64,000 nucleotides of DNA. It comes from Comamonas testosteroni ATCC 11996. GTDB lineage: Bacteria > Pseudomonadota > Gammaproteobacteria > Burkholderiales > Burkholderiaceae_C. The stretch lies in assembly GCF_000241525.1 (NCBI RefSeq), contig NZ_AHIL01000025.1, positions 1 to 64,000 of the forward strand. The letters run 5' to 3'. The position numbers were made by a program, and so were the translations under genes. The notes beneath the pieces are model-generated. The model worked only from the letters and a program-made list of their open reading frames with translations. It ran no database searches and was not told the DNA's origin. Shown here one piece after another: positions 57,047 through 64,000 of this stretch; within the stretch, counting starts at the first letter, position 1; each line of letters opens with the position of its first letter.

Positions 57047-57441
57047 GCAGGCTGGAGGCACAAGCACCTGTACGCATGCGGAATGCTGCGTGGCCCGCAG
57101 TGGCGTAGTGCAAAGGATCCCTCATGACATTGAACTTCGCGCAGGAGCTCAAGTACGAACTTCATCGCCCAGCACCTCCCCGTCACCACGGGTGCAGGGC
57201 GCTGAATGCATCGCATCAATTCCGTCAGAAACGCTGGACCGCTTCTCGCAAAGCATGAGCAAGCAGTGATGCAGATTTTCAACCACCATTATTCAATGGG
57301 GGGCTCATCTCTTCGTAATATATACTCGAATATAGCGAAGGCTGGCATGGCAGACTTCGTCTGGTTGGCGCGCAGCGGCTCTTCCTGCTTGCATCTGCCA
57401 CTGCCTCCCGAACTCTTGTGCCTATGTGAATTGAGACCTAT
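57047..57441. other. Gap with an orphan ModE-type box
   Basis: About 395 bp. Contains the dyad at 57313-57338. Twelve bases after it is a possible ATG (57348) with a short hydrophobic run in a shifted frame (LFLLASATA), which might be the relic of a signal peptide. No intact gene. Confidence 0.45.
57313..57338. promoter_or_regulatory. Orphan ModE-type operator
   Basis: TCGTAATAT (57313-57321) and ATATAGCGA (57330-57338) are imperfect inverted 9-bp arms (two mismatches) around ATACTCGA. The right arm read in reverse, TCGCTATAT, is closer to the ModE consensus than the modA site is. Downstream genes on the plus strand are only small unknown frames. Confidence 0.5.
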
Positions 57442-57603
57442 ATGGGAAGCGAAAAGCTCAGCGTTGAAGAGCGGCTGCAAGTGCTGGAAATCCTGTTGGA
57501 GGAGTCAATCTGGGGGCTCCACCTCGAGCGGCCTGAGCACCGCAAGGCCATCGCGTCTGCTCTGTATACCCGCCTTGAAGTGGCCAACCTGCACCAGGCG
57601 TGA
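57442..57603 (+). CDS. Possible small protein or gene remnant
   Basis: 53 aa. Charged, helical sequence beginning MGSEKLSVEERLQVLEILLEE with good codon use. Weak ribosome site. Overlaps the next small frame by 4 bp (GTGA). Not recognised; could be the N-terminus of a broken gene. Confidence 0.35.
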   Translation: MGSEKLSVEERLQVLEILLEESIWGLHLERPEHRKAIASALYTRLEVANLHQA

Positions 57604-57713
57604 CTGCCGCTTTGTATGAACAGGCGGATGCGCTGTCCGAGTTGGACAACACGCCTGATCCGCTCAAACCCATGCTGCGTCCGCTGGTTCGATATTCAGG
57701 GACTGCAGACTGA
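57600..57713 (+). CDS. Possible small protein or gene remnant
   Basis: 37 aa from GTG 57600, reading VTAALYEQADALSELDNTPD at the start. It overlaps the preceding frame in GTGA fashion as in a coupled pair. A +1/-1 frameshift within one former gene would produce the same picture. Not recognised. Confidence 0.25.
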   Translation: MTAALYEQADALSELDNTPDPLKPMLRPLVRYSGTAD

Positions 57714-57910
57714 ACACCACATCTTCCCCGAAAAGATTTGTGCAGGCAGGGGCGCAGCTTTGCAAGAGCAGACATTGAATCAAGAAGATGTGCGTTCTAT
57801 GTGCAAAGACATGACGAACACGGCTTGCCCATATCACCGTTCATAAGCTGGTTCGAATAACCAATGCCTTGTTCTTACTTCGCGACGATCATGTTTAGTA
57901 GAGGGCTTTA

Positions 57911-58828
57911 GTGAAGCAAGATCACATTTCCTACCTGCTGGCCCTCCATCGGGAGCAGGACTGGGCGGCAGCAGCAATTGCATGCCAAATCTCTCAAGCG
58001 CAGTTGAAGAAAGCCGTGGCAGAAGCCGAACGCGAGTACGGCTGTTGTCTTGTGAAAACCGGGACAGTCTTTCGGGGGTTCACGACTGAAGGCGAGAAGG
58101 TCGTTGTCTGGGCTCAAGGCTTGTCGGAGGCCATCTCCACCCTCAAGCATGTATTTGCGGTTTCCAACAGCAGAAAGGCAATTGCTCCTCTTCTGGATCG
58201 ACGCTCCGTCTCACCGAAGCGACTTGAGGCACCTGGAGCGGATAGCCAGGAGATCGACCTGATGATCGAGGCGGCGTTGAGAGCACCAGACCATGGTGGT
58301 CTACATCCTTGGCGTGTACTGGTGTTTGCCTCGGATTCTCGAGCGCGGCTGGCGGATTTATTCGAACAGGAGAAATTGCGCCGCGACCCTCTCGCCTCCA
58401 GTGAGGACCTCAGGCGTGCGCGTGAGCACGCCACACGCAGTCCGACTTTGCTCGCTTTCATCATATCGCCCAGGCTGCGCATGAGGGTGCCGGAGCGTGA
58501 GCAATGGCTGGCAGCCGGCTCAGCACTGGGCAACCTGCTGAATGCGGCGCATCAACTCGGCTTTGGAGCCATCATGCTCAGCGGCGAGCGCTGCTTCGAC
58601 GTTTTGCTTTGTTCTGAGCTGGGGGTCGAGTCAACCGAGTATCTGGCCGGATTCATCAGTCTCGGCAGCATCACGGCAGCGCCGCCGCAGCGCAAGCCAG
58701 TCATGCTCGATACTGTGAGAGCTTTCTGGCGTTCCGGTGAGCCGAGTGTTGAGACACCTGCGAAAAGCCAGATCGGCCCTGATTCGGCCGCCAGCAATGC
58801 AATCTCTGAATCACGGGCCCCCCGCTAA
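57911..58828 (+). CDS. LysR-type HTH fused to a nitroreductase domain
   Basis: 305 aa from GTG 57911, with AGAGGG 6 nt upstream. Residues 1-80 look like a LysR DNA-binding domain (ISYLLALHREQDWAAAAIACQISQAQLKKAVAEAEREYG, then FRGFTTEGEKVVVWAQ). Residues 90-285 are a YdjA-like nitroreductase: LLDRRSVSPKRLEAP (FMN phosphate site), ALRAPDHGGLHPWRVLVF, LAAGSALGNLLNAAHQLGFGAIMLSG and FISLGSIT. The usual LysR effector domain is missing. This could be a flavin-dependent regulator or the open product of a deletion that joined two genes. No stop or frameshift at the joint (about residues 82-92). Confidence 0.75.
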   Translation: MKQDHISYLLALHREQDWAAAAIACQISQAQLKKAVAEAEREYGCCLVKTGTVFRGFTTEGEKVVVWAQGLSEAISTLKHVFAVSNSRKAIAPLLDRRSVSPKRLEAPGADSQEIDLMIEAALRAPDHGGLHPWRVLVFASDSRARLADLFEQEKLRRDPLASSEDLRRAREHATRSPTLLAFIISPRLRMRVPEREQWLAAGSALGNLLNAAHQLGFGAIMLSGERCFDVLLCSELGVESTEYLAGFISLGSITAAPPQRKPVMLDTVRAFWRSGEPSVETPAKSQIGPDSAASNAISESRAPR

Positions 58829-59343
58829 GTTATGCGACTCCTTCAGGCGACATGCTGTCGGCAGGTGAGCGGCAAGCGCTGCTCTTGTCGGGCCAAGTTT
58901 GCGCAAGGAGATGACCGACACGCTTGAGCAGGCCAGGGGCAGCGCGGCCCGAAGGCTGGCCTCAGGTCTTACTTCGACTGACGGCTCGAAGCCCCCAAGA
59001 AATCATGCGTTTGCCAGGGAGGAGTGCTGCGGCTGTTTCGGTTCGATGTTGCCGCTGCATATCTGTCCAGAGGCTGAGGTTTGCGGCCGCAAGCTTCCGG
59101 CTTCAAGCTGGGGCTGTGCTCGACCGAGGCCTTATGAAAAATCGAAGAGGCAGGTTTTGGGGAGCAGCCAGACCATTCCAGCTGGTGGGGTCGTCGATTC
59201 CGTATCGATCTGAAAGATCGACTTTTGCATGCGGTTGTTCACCCGGGCACCATGCCGCAACTCAATGGCGACGAACAAGGGCTGCTTTGCAACAATCACT
59301 CTCAGACAAGAACATACCTAGCCGGCAGTCGCGTGACGGCGGC
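58829..59343. other. Gap with a DUF1428 gene fragment
   Basis: 515 bp between the HTH-nitroreductase and HD-domain genes. Apart from the DUF1428 3' fragment at 58963-59010, I see no recognisable gene. The open frames are Arg/Ser-rich and lack ribosome sites. Confidence 0.5.
58963..59010 (-). pseudogene. 3' fragment of a DUF1428 gene
   Basis: On the minus strand the sequence encodes GKRMI, then a one-base shift, then FEPSVEVRP, paralleling GKRMIFGGFEQVVEVKP of the intact gene at 46098-46466. DNA similarity is strong for about 48 bp and then stops at both ends. Without a start codon it is non-functional. Confidence 0.6.
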
Positions 59344-59937
59344 CTAGAGTGACTGGCCAGGATTGCGGGAGGCTTCGGCCATTTTCTGGCGTGTGCCTTC
59401 GTCGAGGATTCCGCGCACCAATGAAAACAGAGGTTCGGCACTGGTGTGCTTCTGACCGTAGGTCAGATTGAACCCGTAGTCGAAGTCGGCCGGATTGACC
59501 CCTTGATTGTGCTGAAGAATGGTCTCCAGCTTGTCCAGTGCCTTCACGGCTTTGGCTTCGGGCGATGCGGCATCCTCATACTCCTGCCACAGCGAGAGGA
59601 TCTCGGTCTGGTGCGACTTATCGAGAGAGCGTGTGAGATGCAGCAGGTCGGCCTTTTCCTGCTCGCTTTTGTCAGGGTGCTGGTCTTTCTCGATGGCAGG
59701 AATGTCACCGTGAATCGCTTCGCCCAAATCATGCACAAGGCACATTTTCAGCAACTTGAGCATGTCCATGCCGGCCAGCTCGTCCTCGAATGTCATCGCC
59801 ATCAGGCACAGGCGCCAAGTATGTTCGGCGGTGCTCTCCGTCCTGCCTGTCGACGTGTGTGCGCTTCGGAGCACGCTCTTGAGCTTTTCCGCTTCTTGCA
59901 GAAAGGCCAGGCGGCCCTTGATCTTGTCGATATCCAT
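59344..59937 (-). CDS. HD-domain hydrolase (HDDC2/YfbR-like)
   Basis: 197 aa. HD motifs: TAEHTWRLCLMA (first His), CLVHDLGEAIHGDIPA (HD pair and downstream residues), and late Asp in LDKLETILQH. Similar to the HDDC2/YfbR branch with 5'-nucleotidase activity on deoxynucleoside monophosphates. Cytosolic, metal-dependent. Single gene; ATG 59937 has no strong ribosome site. Confidence 0.88.
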   Translation of the reverse strand: MDIDKIKGRLAFLQEAEKLKSVLRSAHTSTGRTESTAEHTWRLCLMAMTFEDELAGMDMLKLLKMCLVHDLGEAIHGDIPAIEKDQHPDKSEQEKADLLHLTRSLDKSHQTEILSLWQEYEDAASPEAKAVKALDKLETILQHNQGVNPADFDYGFNLTYGQKHTSAEPLFSLVRGILDEGTRQKMAEASRNPGQSL

Positions 59938-60256
59938 GCCTGATTCTATAAAGACCCATATGCTCTCGGTCGTCGTATGTCGAAAACTCCTGCTGAAAAG
60001 TCAGGGAGGCCGGGAGACGCGCATGCGCGCTTGTCGAGAGCGCAGCTGCGCTCGCCCTGACTGCGTCTAGCTTTGAGTGGCAAGCCACGCAGAGCCATGC
60101 ACCAGTTGCCTCTGGCCGAACGCAGCCGATCATGACCTGCTGATTGTTCAGCTATCGCTGGCACAGATAGTCGGTGCATGCGAAAGACGTTGCAGGCTCA
60201 AAGTGGTTCAGCAGGTCGCCCATGCAAGGCCGCTTGCCGTGAATGGAGCAAAGGGA
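59938..60256. other. Intergenic stretch, nothing recognised
   Basis: About 320 bp between the HD gene and the truncated permease. No gene or clear terminator seen. Confidence 0.5.
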
Positions 60257-60630
60257 TCAATCCGTTCTCACGGTTGGGCTCTCGAACCTCCAAAGCAGAA
60301 AGAAGGCCAGCGCTGCAACTCCGGTCAGAACCAAGGACAGAGCGTTCGCACAATCCGTCTCCGACCCCAGGACATGGTTGTAGACAGCCAGCGACAGCGT
60401 CTCGGTACGCCCGCTGATATTGCCCCCCAGCATCAGCGAAACGCCGACTTCCCCCATGGCACGGCCGGAGGCCAGCACCAGTCCGGCCAGAATGCCGAGC
60501 CGGGCCTGCGGCAACTCGATCTTCATGATCACCTGCCAAGGTCGTGCACCCAGCGTCGCCGCCACTTCGCGCAGTGATTCATCAAACTCTGCAAAAGCGG
60601 CTTGAGAAGGTTTGACCATGAGCGGTAGAC
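60257..60630 (-). pseudogene. Truncated molybdate/tungstate-type ABC permease
   Basis: The last ~120 codons of a ModB/TupB-like permease: LPLMVKPSQAAFAEFDESLREVAATLGARPWQVIMKIELPQARLG is the EAA loop, and GRAMGEVGVSLMLGGNISGRTETLSLAVYNHV is the ModB/TupB C-terminal signature. The N-terminal half (about 100 or more residues) is missing. A frame open further to 60718 is antisense to the next gene and not permease. Truncation is at about 60630, where the DUF3455 remnant begins on the other strand. Confidence 0.75.
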
Positions 60631-61175
60631 CGGCACACACTTTCGCTGATCGCTCTGTGCCTATCCGCGCTTGGCCTGAGCGCTTGCTCATCCACGGGCT
60701 CTCACTCGGTGTATTCACAAGCCGAACTTCCGGCTTCCGTGCAAGTGCCCGCAGGACATAAAGTGGCCATGGAGACCGTGGGTGTTGGCCTGGTTACCGA
60801 TGAGTGCCGGGCCAAAAGGGACATGGCAGCCGAGCACGAATGGGTGTTTGTAGGCCCCAATGCCAAGCTGCAAATGCGAAGCGGTACGGTCATCGGCAAA
60901 TACTGGAGGCCGCCAGCGACTTGGGAGAATTACGACGGCTCCAAGGTCACTGCCACGCAGCTTGCCGTGGCTCCTGCCGGGGCGGGCAATATCCCTGTGC
61001 AACTGGTCAAGGCCAATCCTGCCACCGGCATGGGAGCCATGCAGGGTGTGACCTATATCCAGCGTGTGGCAACCACGGGGGCGTCGCGCCGAGCATGGCC
61101 TGCGGGGCCGCGAATCTGGGCAGCAAGCAAATCGTGCAGTATCAGTCCGACCATATTTTCTGGAAAGCAACCTGA
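60628..61175 (+). pseudogene. DUF3455 lipoprotein gene, start lost and frameshifted
   Basis: In frame from 60631: a lipoprotein signal without Met (LSLIALCLSALGLSAC), then DUF3455 core VPAGHKVAMETVGVGLVTDECRAK, HEWVFVGPNAKL, TATQLAVAPAGAGNIPVQLVKANP and MGAMQGVTYIQRVATTG. At about 61078, in a run of five G, the frame shifts by one base and the family end GGVAPSMACGAANLGSKQIVQYQSDHIFWKAT continues in another frame to the stop at 61175. There is a TGA immediately before the signal region (60619-60621). Both defects make it a pseudogene unless the G-run base is a sequencing error. Confidence 0.8.
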
Positions 61176-61733
61176 CAGAGAGCCCTGTGGCGTGCCTTCC
61201 CTGTCAGAGGCCGGGACGTTGCGCCTTTTCTCAGCCTGGTGCGCGAGGTGCTTTGGCTTAGGGGGCGTCCCCACTCAGGTCCTGTGGCGGGCGTGCCCAT
61301 GGATCTCGTGGCTCAACCGCCTAGGGTAGCCAGCCTCGGCTTGATTTCGGCAATCACGATGCGTGTCCCGGCCCATGCCGGAGCCACTGCCGGGCACCAG
61401 AGCGGTCTTGTCCTTGAGGCCTGCCCCCGTGCTTTTTTCATTGATGTCTGCCTCCAGGAATCATGGAAATGGCTGCGGCACGCCACTGGGGCCGGATATG
61501 CAAGGTTTGAGCTATCGATATCCCTGACCATGGGTGATGTGCGATGGGAACGGACGCGGGCAGCTCAGCCAGCGGGAACAGCCCGGAAGTATCCGATTGA
61601 TGGCTTGGTGGCCGCACATCCGGAGGCGGCTCGGCGTGGACAAGCTGAGATGCTGTGTTTTTGGTATACGCAAGTGACGCAAAGTAACGAATAATGAGCC
61701 TTCACGACTGCAAGCGCGCTCGAGGTTTCAAAC
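61176..61733. other. Intergenic stretch, no supported gene
   Basis: About 560 bp. A plus-strand frame to 61694 has poor composition and no ribosome site. Nothing recognised. Confidence 0.5.
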
Positions 61734-63122
61734 ATGATTCGTGCCAATGCCATCGCAAAGCGAACGATCACCGGCCAGTTGCTGGAGATCGCCATGGCTC
61801 AGTCCTTTTGCGCGGTGATGATTACCGATGCCAGGTTGGATGGAGAGGGTCCTGTCATCGAGTACTGCAATGCGGCCATGTGCGAGATGACCGGATACAC
61901 CGAAGCAGAGCTTCTGGGCCGCTCGCCGCGCATGCTGCAGGGGCTGCTGACGGATCAACTGGTATTGCAGCGTTTGCGTGACTGTCTGCATCAAGGCCTG
62001 TCATTTCAGGGCAGTGTGCTGAACTACCGCAAGGACGGCAGCACCTACCACGTGGAGTGGAATATTTCCCCCGTGCGTGATGAGAAGGATGTAATTCGGC
62101 ATTTTGTGGCGGTGCAGCGTGATATTTCGGAGCGTGTGCAGGCCGAGCAGGAGCGCGCGCTGCTCGCCAGGGCATTGAATGCGGCCAATGACGGAATCTT
62201 GATCACGGATCGCGACTCCACCATCGTCTTCGTCAACCAGGCTTTTGAAGCTCTCACTGGCTACAGCGCGGCGGAACTGCTTGGCAAGCCCACCGAGATG
62301 CTGCGCTCGGGCCTGCATGAGCCCGAGTTCTATGCCCAGTTGCAGGAAGCATTGAGTCTTGGCCACAATTTTCGCGCCACCTTCATCAACCGTCACAAAA
62401 GCGGCGGCGTGTATTACGCCGAGCAAAGCATTGCAGCTCTGCGCGATGAGTCAGGGCAGATCAGCCACTATGTAGGGGCATCCAAGGACATCAGTCGCAT
62501 GGTGCAACGAGAGATGGAGTTGCGTGAGCGTGCAAACCGCGACAAGTTGACGGGCTTGCTCAACCGCCATGCAGGCGAGACCGAGCTCAAGCGCAACCAG
62601 CTCCAGGCTCAGAATCAGCTGCGACCTTATGGCGTGATATTGGGCGATATCGATCTTTTCAAGCAGGTCAACGACCGCTTTGGTCATGTGGCCGGAGATC
62701 GTGTGCTCAAGATGGTGGCACATGTGCTTTCCGGCAAGGTTCGTCGCTATGACCATGCCGTGCGCTGGGGCGGGGAGGAGTTCCTGATCGTCCTCTCGGA
62801 TGCCAGCCTCGGTGTGGCCGCAGGCTTGGCAGAGCGCATTCGCTGTGCCGTGGAGGAATGCGCGGATCCTGAGGTAGGGCGTTTTACCATCTCTTTGGGG
62901 GTCGGGCTCTGGGAGCCGGGCGAAACCGAGGACGATCTGCTCAAGCGCGCAGATGCGGCGCTCTACAGGGCCAAGCATAGGGGGCGCAATCAGGTGGCCA
63001 TCGCCACGGGGTCGATGAACATGCCTTTGGTGCAAGCCCCCGAGCTGCTGGCGCAGGGCGATTCCTTGACCTTTTCGGGGAAGAGTCCGGATAAGCCGTG
63101 GACAGGGGCTGCCTCACCGTAG
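61734..63122 (+). CDS. Diguanylate cyclase with two PAS domains
   Basis: 462 aa from ATG 61734 (GAGG 7-8 nt upstream). PAS1 about 14-135 (CAVMITDARLDGEGPVIEYCNAAMCEMTGY), PAS2 about 140-265 (NDGILITDRDSTIVFVNQAFEALTGYS), GGDEF about 270-435. Active-site motif GGEEF, so active; inhibitory site RRYD lies five residues before. PAS1 has the GYTEAELLGRSPRMLQG pattern of the LOV/aerotaxis type, but no LOV-type GRNCRFLQ cysteine is seen. Cytosolic sensor making c-di-GMP. No membrane segment. Confidence 0.93.
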   Translation: MIRANAIAKRTITGQLLEIAMAQSFCAVMITDARLDGEGPVIEYCNAAMCEMTGYTEAELLGRSPRMLQGLLTDQLVLQRLRDCLHQGLSFQGSVLNYRKDGSTYHVEWNISPVRDEKDVIRHFVAVQRDISERVQAEQERALLARALNAANDGILITDRDSTIVFVNQAFEALTGYSAAELLGKPTEMLRSGLHEPEFYAQLQEALSLGHNFRATFINRHKSGGVYYAEQSIAALRDESGQISHYVGASKDISRMVQREMELRERANRDKLTGLLNRHAGETELKRNQLQAQNQLRPYGVILGDIDLFKQVNDRFGHVAGDRVLKMVAHVLSGKVRRYDHAVRWGGEEFLIVLSDASLGVAAGLAERIRCAVEECADPEVGRFTISLGVGLWEPGETEDDLLKRADAALYRAKHRGRNQVAIATGSMNMPLVQAPELLAQGDSLTFSGKSPDKPWTGAASP

Positions 63123-63159
63123 AATTTGCTCTTCCTCCCTGTCCTCGTCTTCATAGCTT

Positions 63160-64000
63160 TTGAGTGGTTTGAACAATTCCGAACTGCATTCCGTGCAGGC
63201 CGATCTGGTGGCAGTGCTGGTTGCCGTCACGGGTGGCCAGCCCCGTATCCTGACCACCGGGGCCGGGCGTGCCCTGCCTGCCGGGCCTTTTACCAGCAAC
63301 CACCGCTCGCTGCAGGCCAGCCTGCGTGCCTGGGTGGAGAAACAGACCCACCATCCTCTGGGCTTTGTGGAGCAGCTCTACACCTTTGCAGACCGGGAGC
63401 GCTCGCAGCAGCTTGGCATGCATGTCATCTCCATCAGCTATCTGGCGCTGACGCAGGAACTGGACGAGGTCGGCGCCGCACAGCCGGGCTGGCAGGACTG
63501 GTACCGCTACTTTCCCTGGGAGGACTGGCGCGATGGTATGCCCGGCGTGATTGCCGAGCGCATTGCGCCAGCGCTGCATGCATGGAGCGAAGCTGCTTCA
63601 GATAGTGTGGCTAGAAGTGCGCGCTGGCAAAGAGCTTCAATGACTTTTGGCCTGGATGAGCACGAATGGAACGAGGAGCTGGTTCTGCAGCGCTACGAGC
63701 TGCTGTTCGAGGCCGCCGTGGTACCCGAAGCCTGGGGAGAGGGTGAGGGAGAGGGCGATGCTGCCACTTCACTGCTGCCCGGTGCAGCCATGAGCAACGA
63801 CCACCGCCGCATTCTTGCCACCGGCATGGCCCGCTTGCGCGCCAAGATCAAATATCGGCCCGTGGTGTTCGAGCTGATGCCCGAGGAATTCTCGCTGCTG
63901 CAGCTGCAGCAGACGGTGGAGGCGCTGGCCGGGCGCGGTCTGCACAAGCAGAACTTCCGGCGCCTGATCGAGCAGCAGGCGCTGGTTGAGGAAACCGGCC
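63160..64000 (+). CDS. NUDIX / NrtR-like regulator, 3' truncated by window edge
   Basis: The open frame has no ATG near its beginning. It can start at TTG 63160 or TTG 63169, and the in-frame TAG at 63154 limits the 5' end. No good ribosome site is seen. The N-terminal half is NUDIX-like (DLVAVLVAVTGGQPRILTTGAG, then LGFVEQLYTFADRER) but lacks an intact GX5EX7REUXEEXGU box. The C-terminal part KIKYRPVVFELMPEEFSLLQLQQTVEALAG and HKQNFRRLIEQQALVEETG is the NrtR winged helix. NrtR-type proteins repress NAD-related genes on sensing ADP-ribose. Incomplete at the right edge. Confidence 0.75.
   Translation, partial: MSGLNNSELHSVQADLVAVLVAVTGGQPRILTTGAGRALPAGPFTSNHRSLQASLRAWVEKQTHHPLGFVEQLYTFADRERSQQLGMHVISISYLALTQELDEVGAAQPGWQDWYRYFPWEDWRDGMPGVIAERIAPALHAWSEAASDSVARSARWQRASMTFGLDEHEWNEELVLQRYELLFEAAVVPEAWGEGEGEGDAATSLLPGAAMSNDHRRILATGMARLRAKIKYRPVVFELMPEEFSLLQLQQTVEALAGRGLHKQNFRRLIEQQALVEETG

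Noticed and set aside
58924..59352. A 142-codon plus-strand frame
   Set aside because: Arg/Ala-rich, crosses the DUF1428 fragment on the opposite strand, and has no ribosome site or domain.

Overview
The window is high-GC chromosomal DNA from a betaproteobacterium of the family Comamonadaceae, most likely a Comamonas of the testosteroni group (inference). The basis is protein content, codon bias, and the many Bug/TctC solute-binding proteins. Class Ia ribonucleotide reductase, PilS/PilR, YpjD, an Fdn/Fdo-type formate dehydrogenase, ModABC/ModE, an AAHS aromatic-acid transporter and C/G-rich dispersed intergenic repeats also fit. There is no rRNA, CRISPR array, phage or intact IS element. Two tRNA genes are present.

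Layout. 0-5 kb: 5' part of a lysine/alanine-rich histone H1-like gene, then nrdB and nrdA on the minus strand, with a tandem NrdR-type operator upstream of nrdA. 5-10 kb: a tightly packed minus-strand chain ypjD, PP0621-like gene, pilS, pilR, ampD. 10-19 kb: ffh and an NlpC/P60 lipoprotein (+); an unusual three-gene minus-strand operon of a 770-aa repeat-type protein, a PcfJ-like protein and a DUF1266 protein; then miaB and a small secreted protein.

19-30 kb is a molybdenum/formate block. fdhD, fdhE and the three formate dehydrogenase subunit genes lie downstream of modA, modB and modC. modE is divergent from modA, with a clear ModE palindrome between them. A perfect FNR/Anr box lies between modC and the dehydrogenase operon. 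30-37 kb is an aromatic/keto-acid catabolic island: two Bug binding proteins, a ketopantoate-reductase-like enzyme, benzoylformate decarboxylase, a divergent LysR regulator and an AAHS permease. Two identical tRNA-Met genes follow, then enoyl-CoA hydratase, an M61 peptidase, dsbC, a UbiH-type monooxygenase, a MOSC protein and ychF.

46-64 kb is more accessory. It holds a DUF1428 gene, two GGDEF proteins, an NhaR-like regulator divergent from a Usp-TerC-Usp cluster, small membrane proteins and lipoproteins, a DUF4382 lipoprotein, an HMA metal-binding protein behind a MerR-type promoter, and a cupin. The stretch from about 56.6 to 61.7 kb is a mosaic of truncated or decayed genes: a DNA-binding-domain-only ModE, an orphan ModE-type box, an open HTH-nitroreductase fusion, a 3' fragment of DUF1428, a truncated molybdate/tungstate permease, and a frameshifted DUF3455 lipoprotein. 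It looks like the remains of a second Mo/W-linked locus. The window ends inside a NUDIX/NrtR-like gene.

Main candidates for a new look are the repeat-protein/PcfJ/DUF1266 operon, the HTH-nitroreductase fusion, the NhaR-Usp-TerC-Usp module, and a 76-bp element with terminal inverted repeats present twice around modAB/modE.
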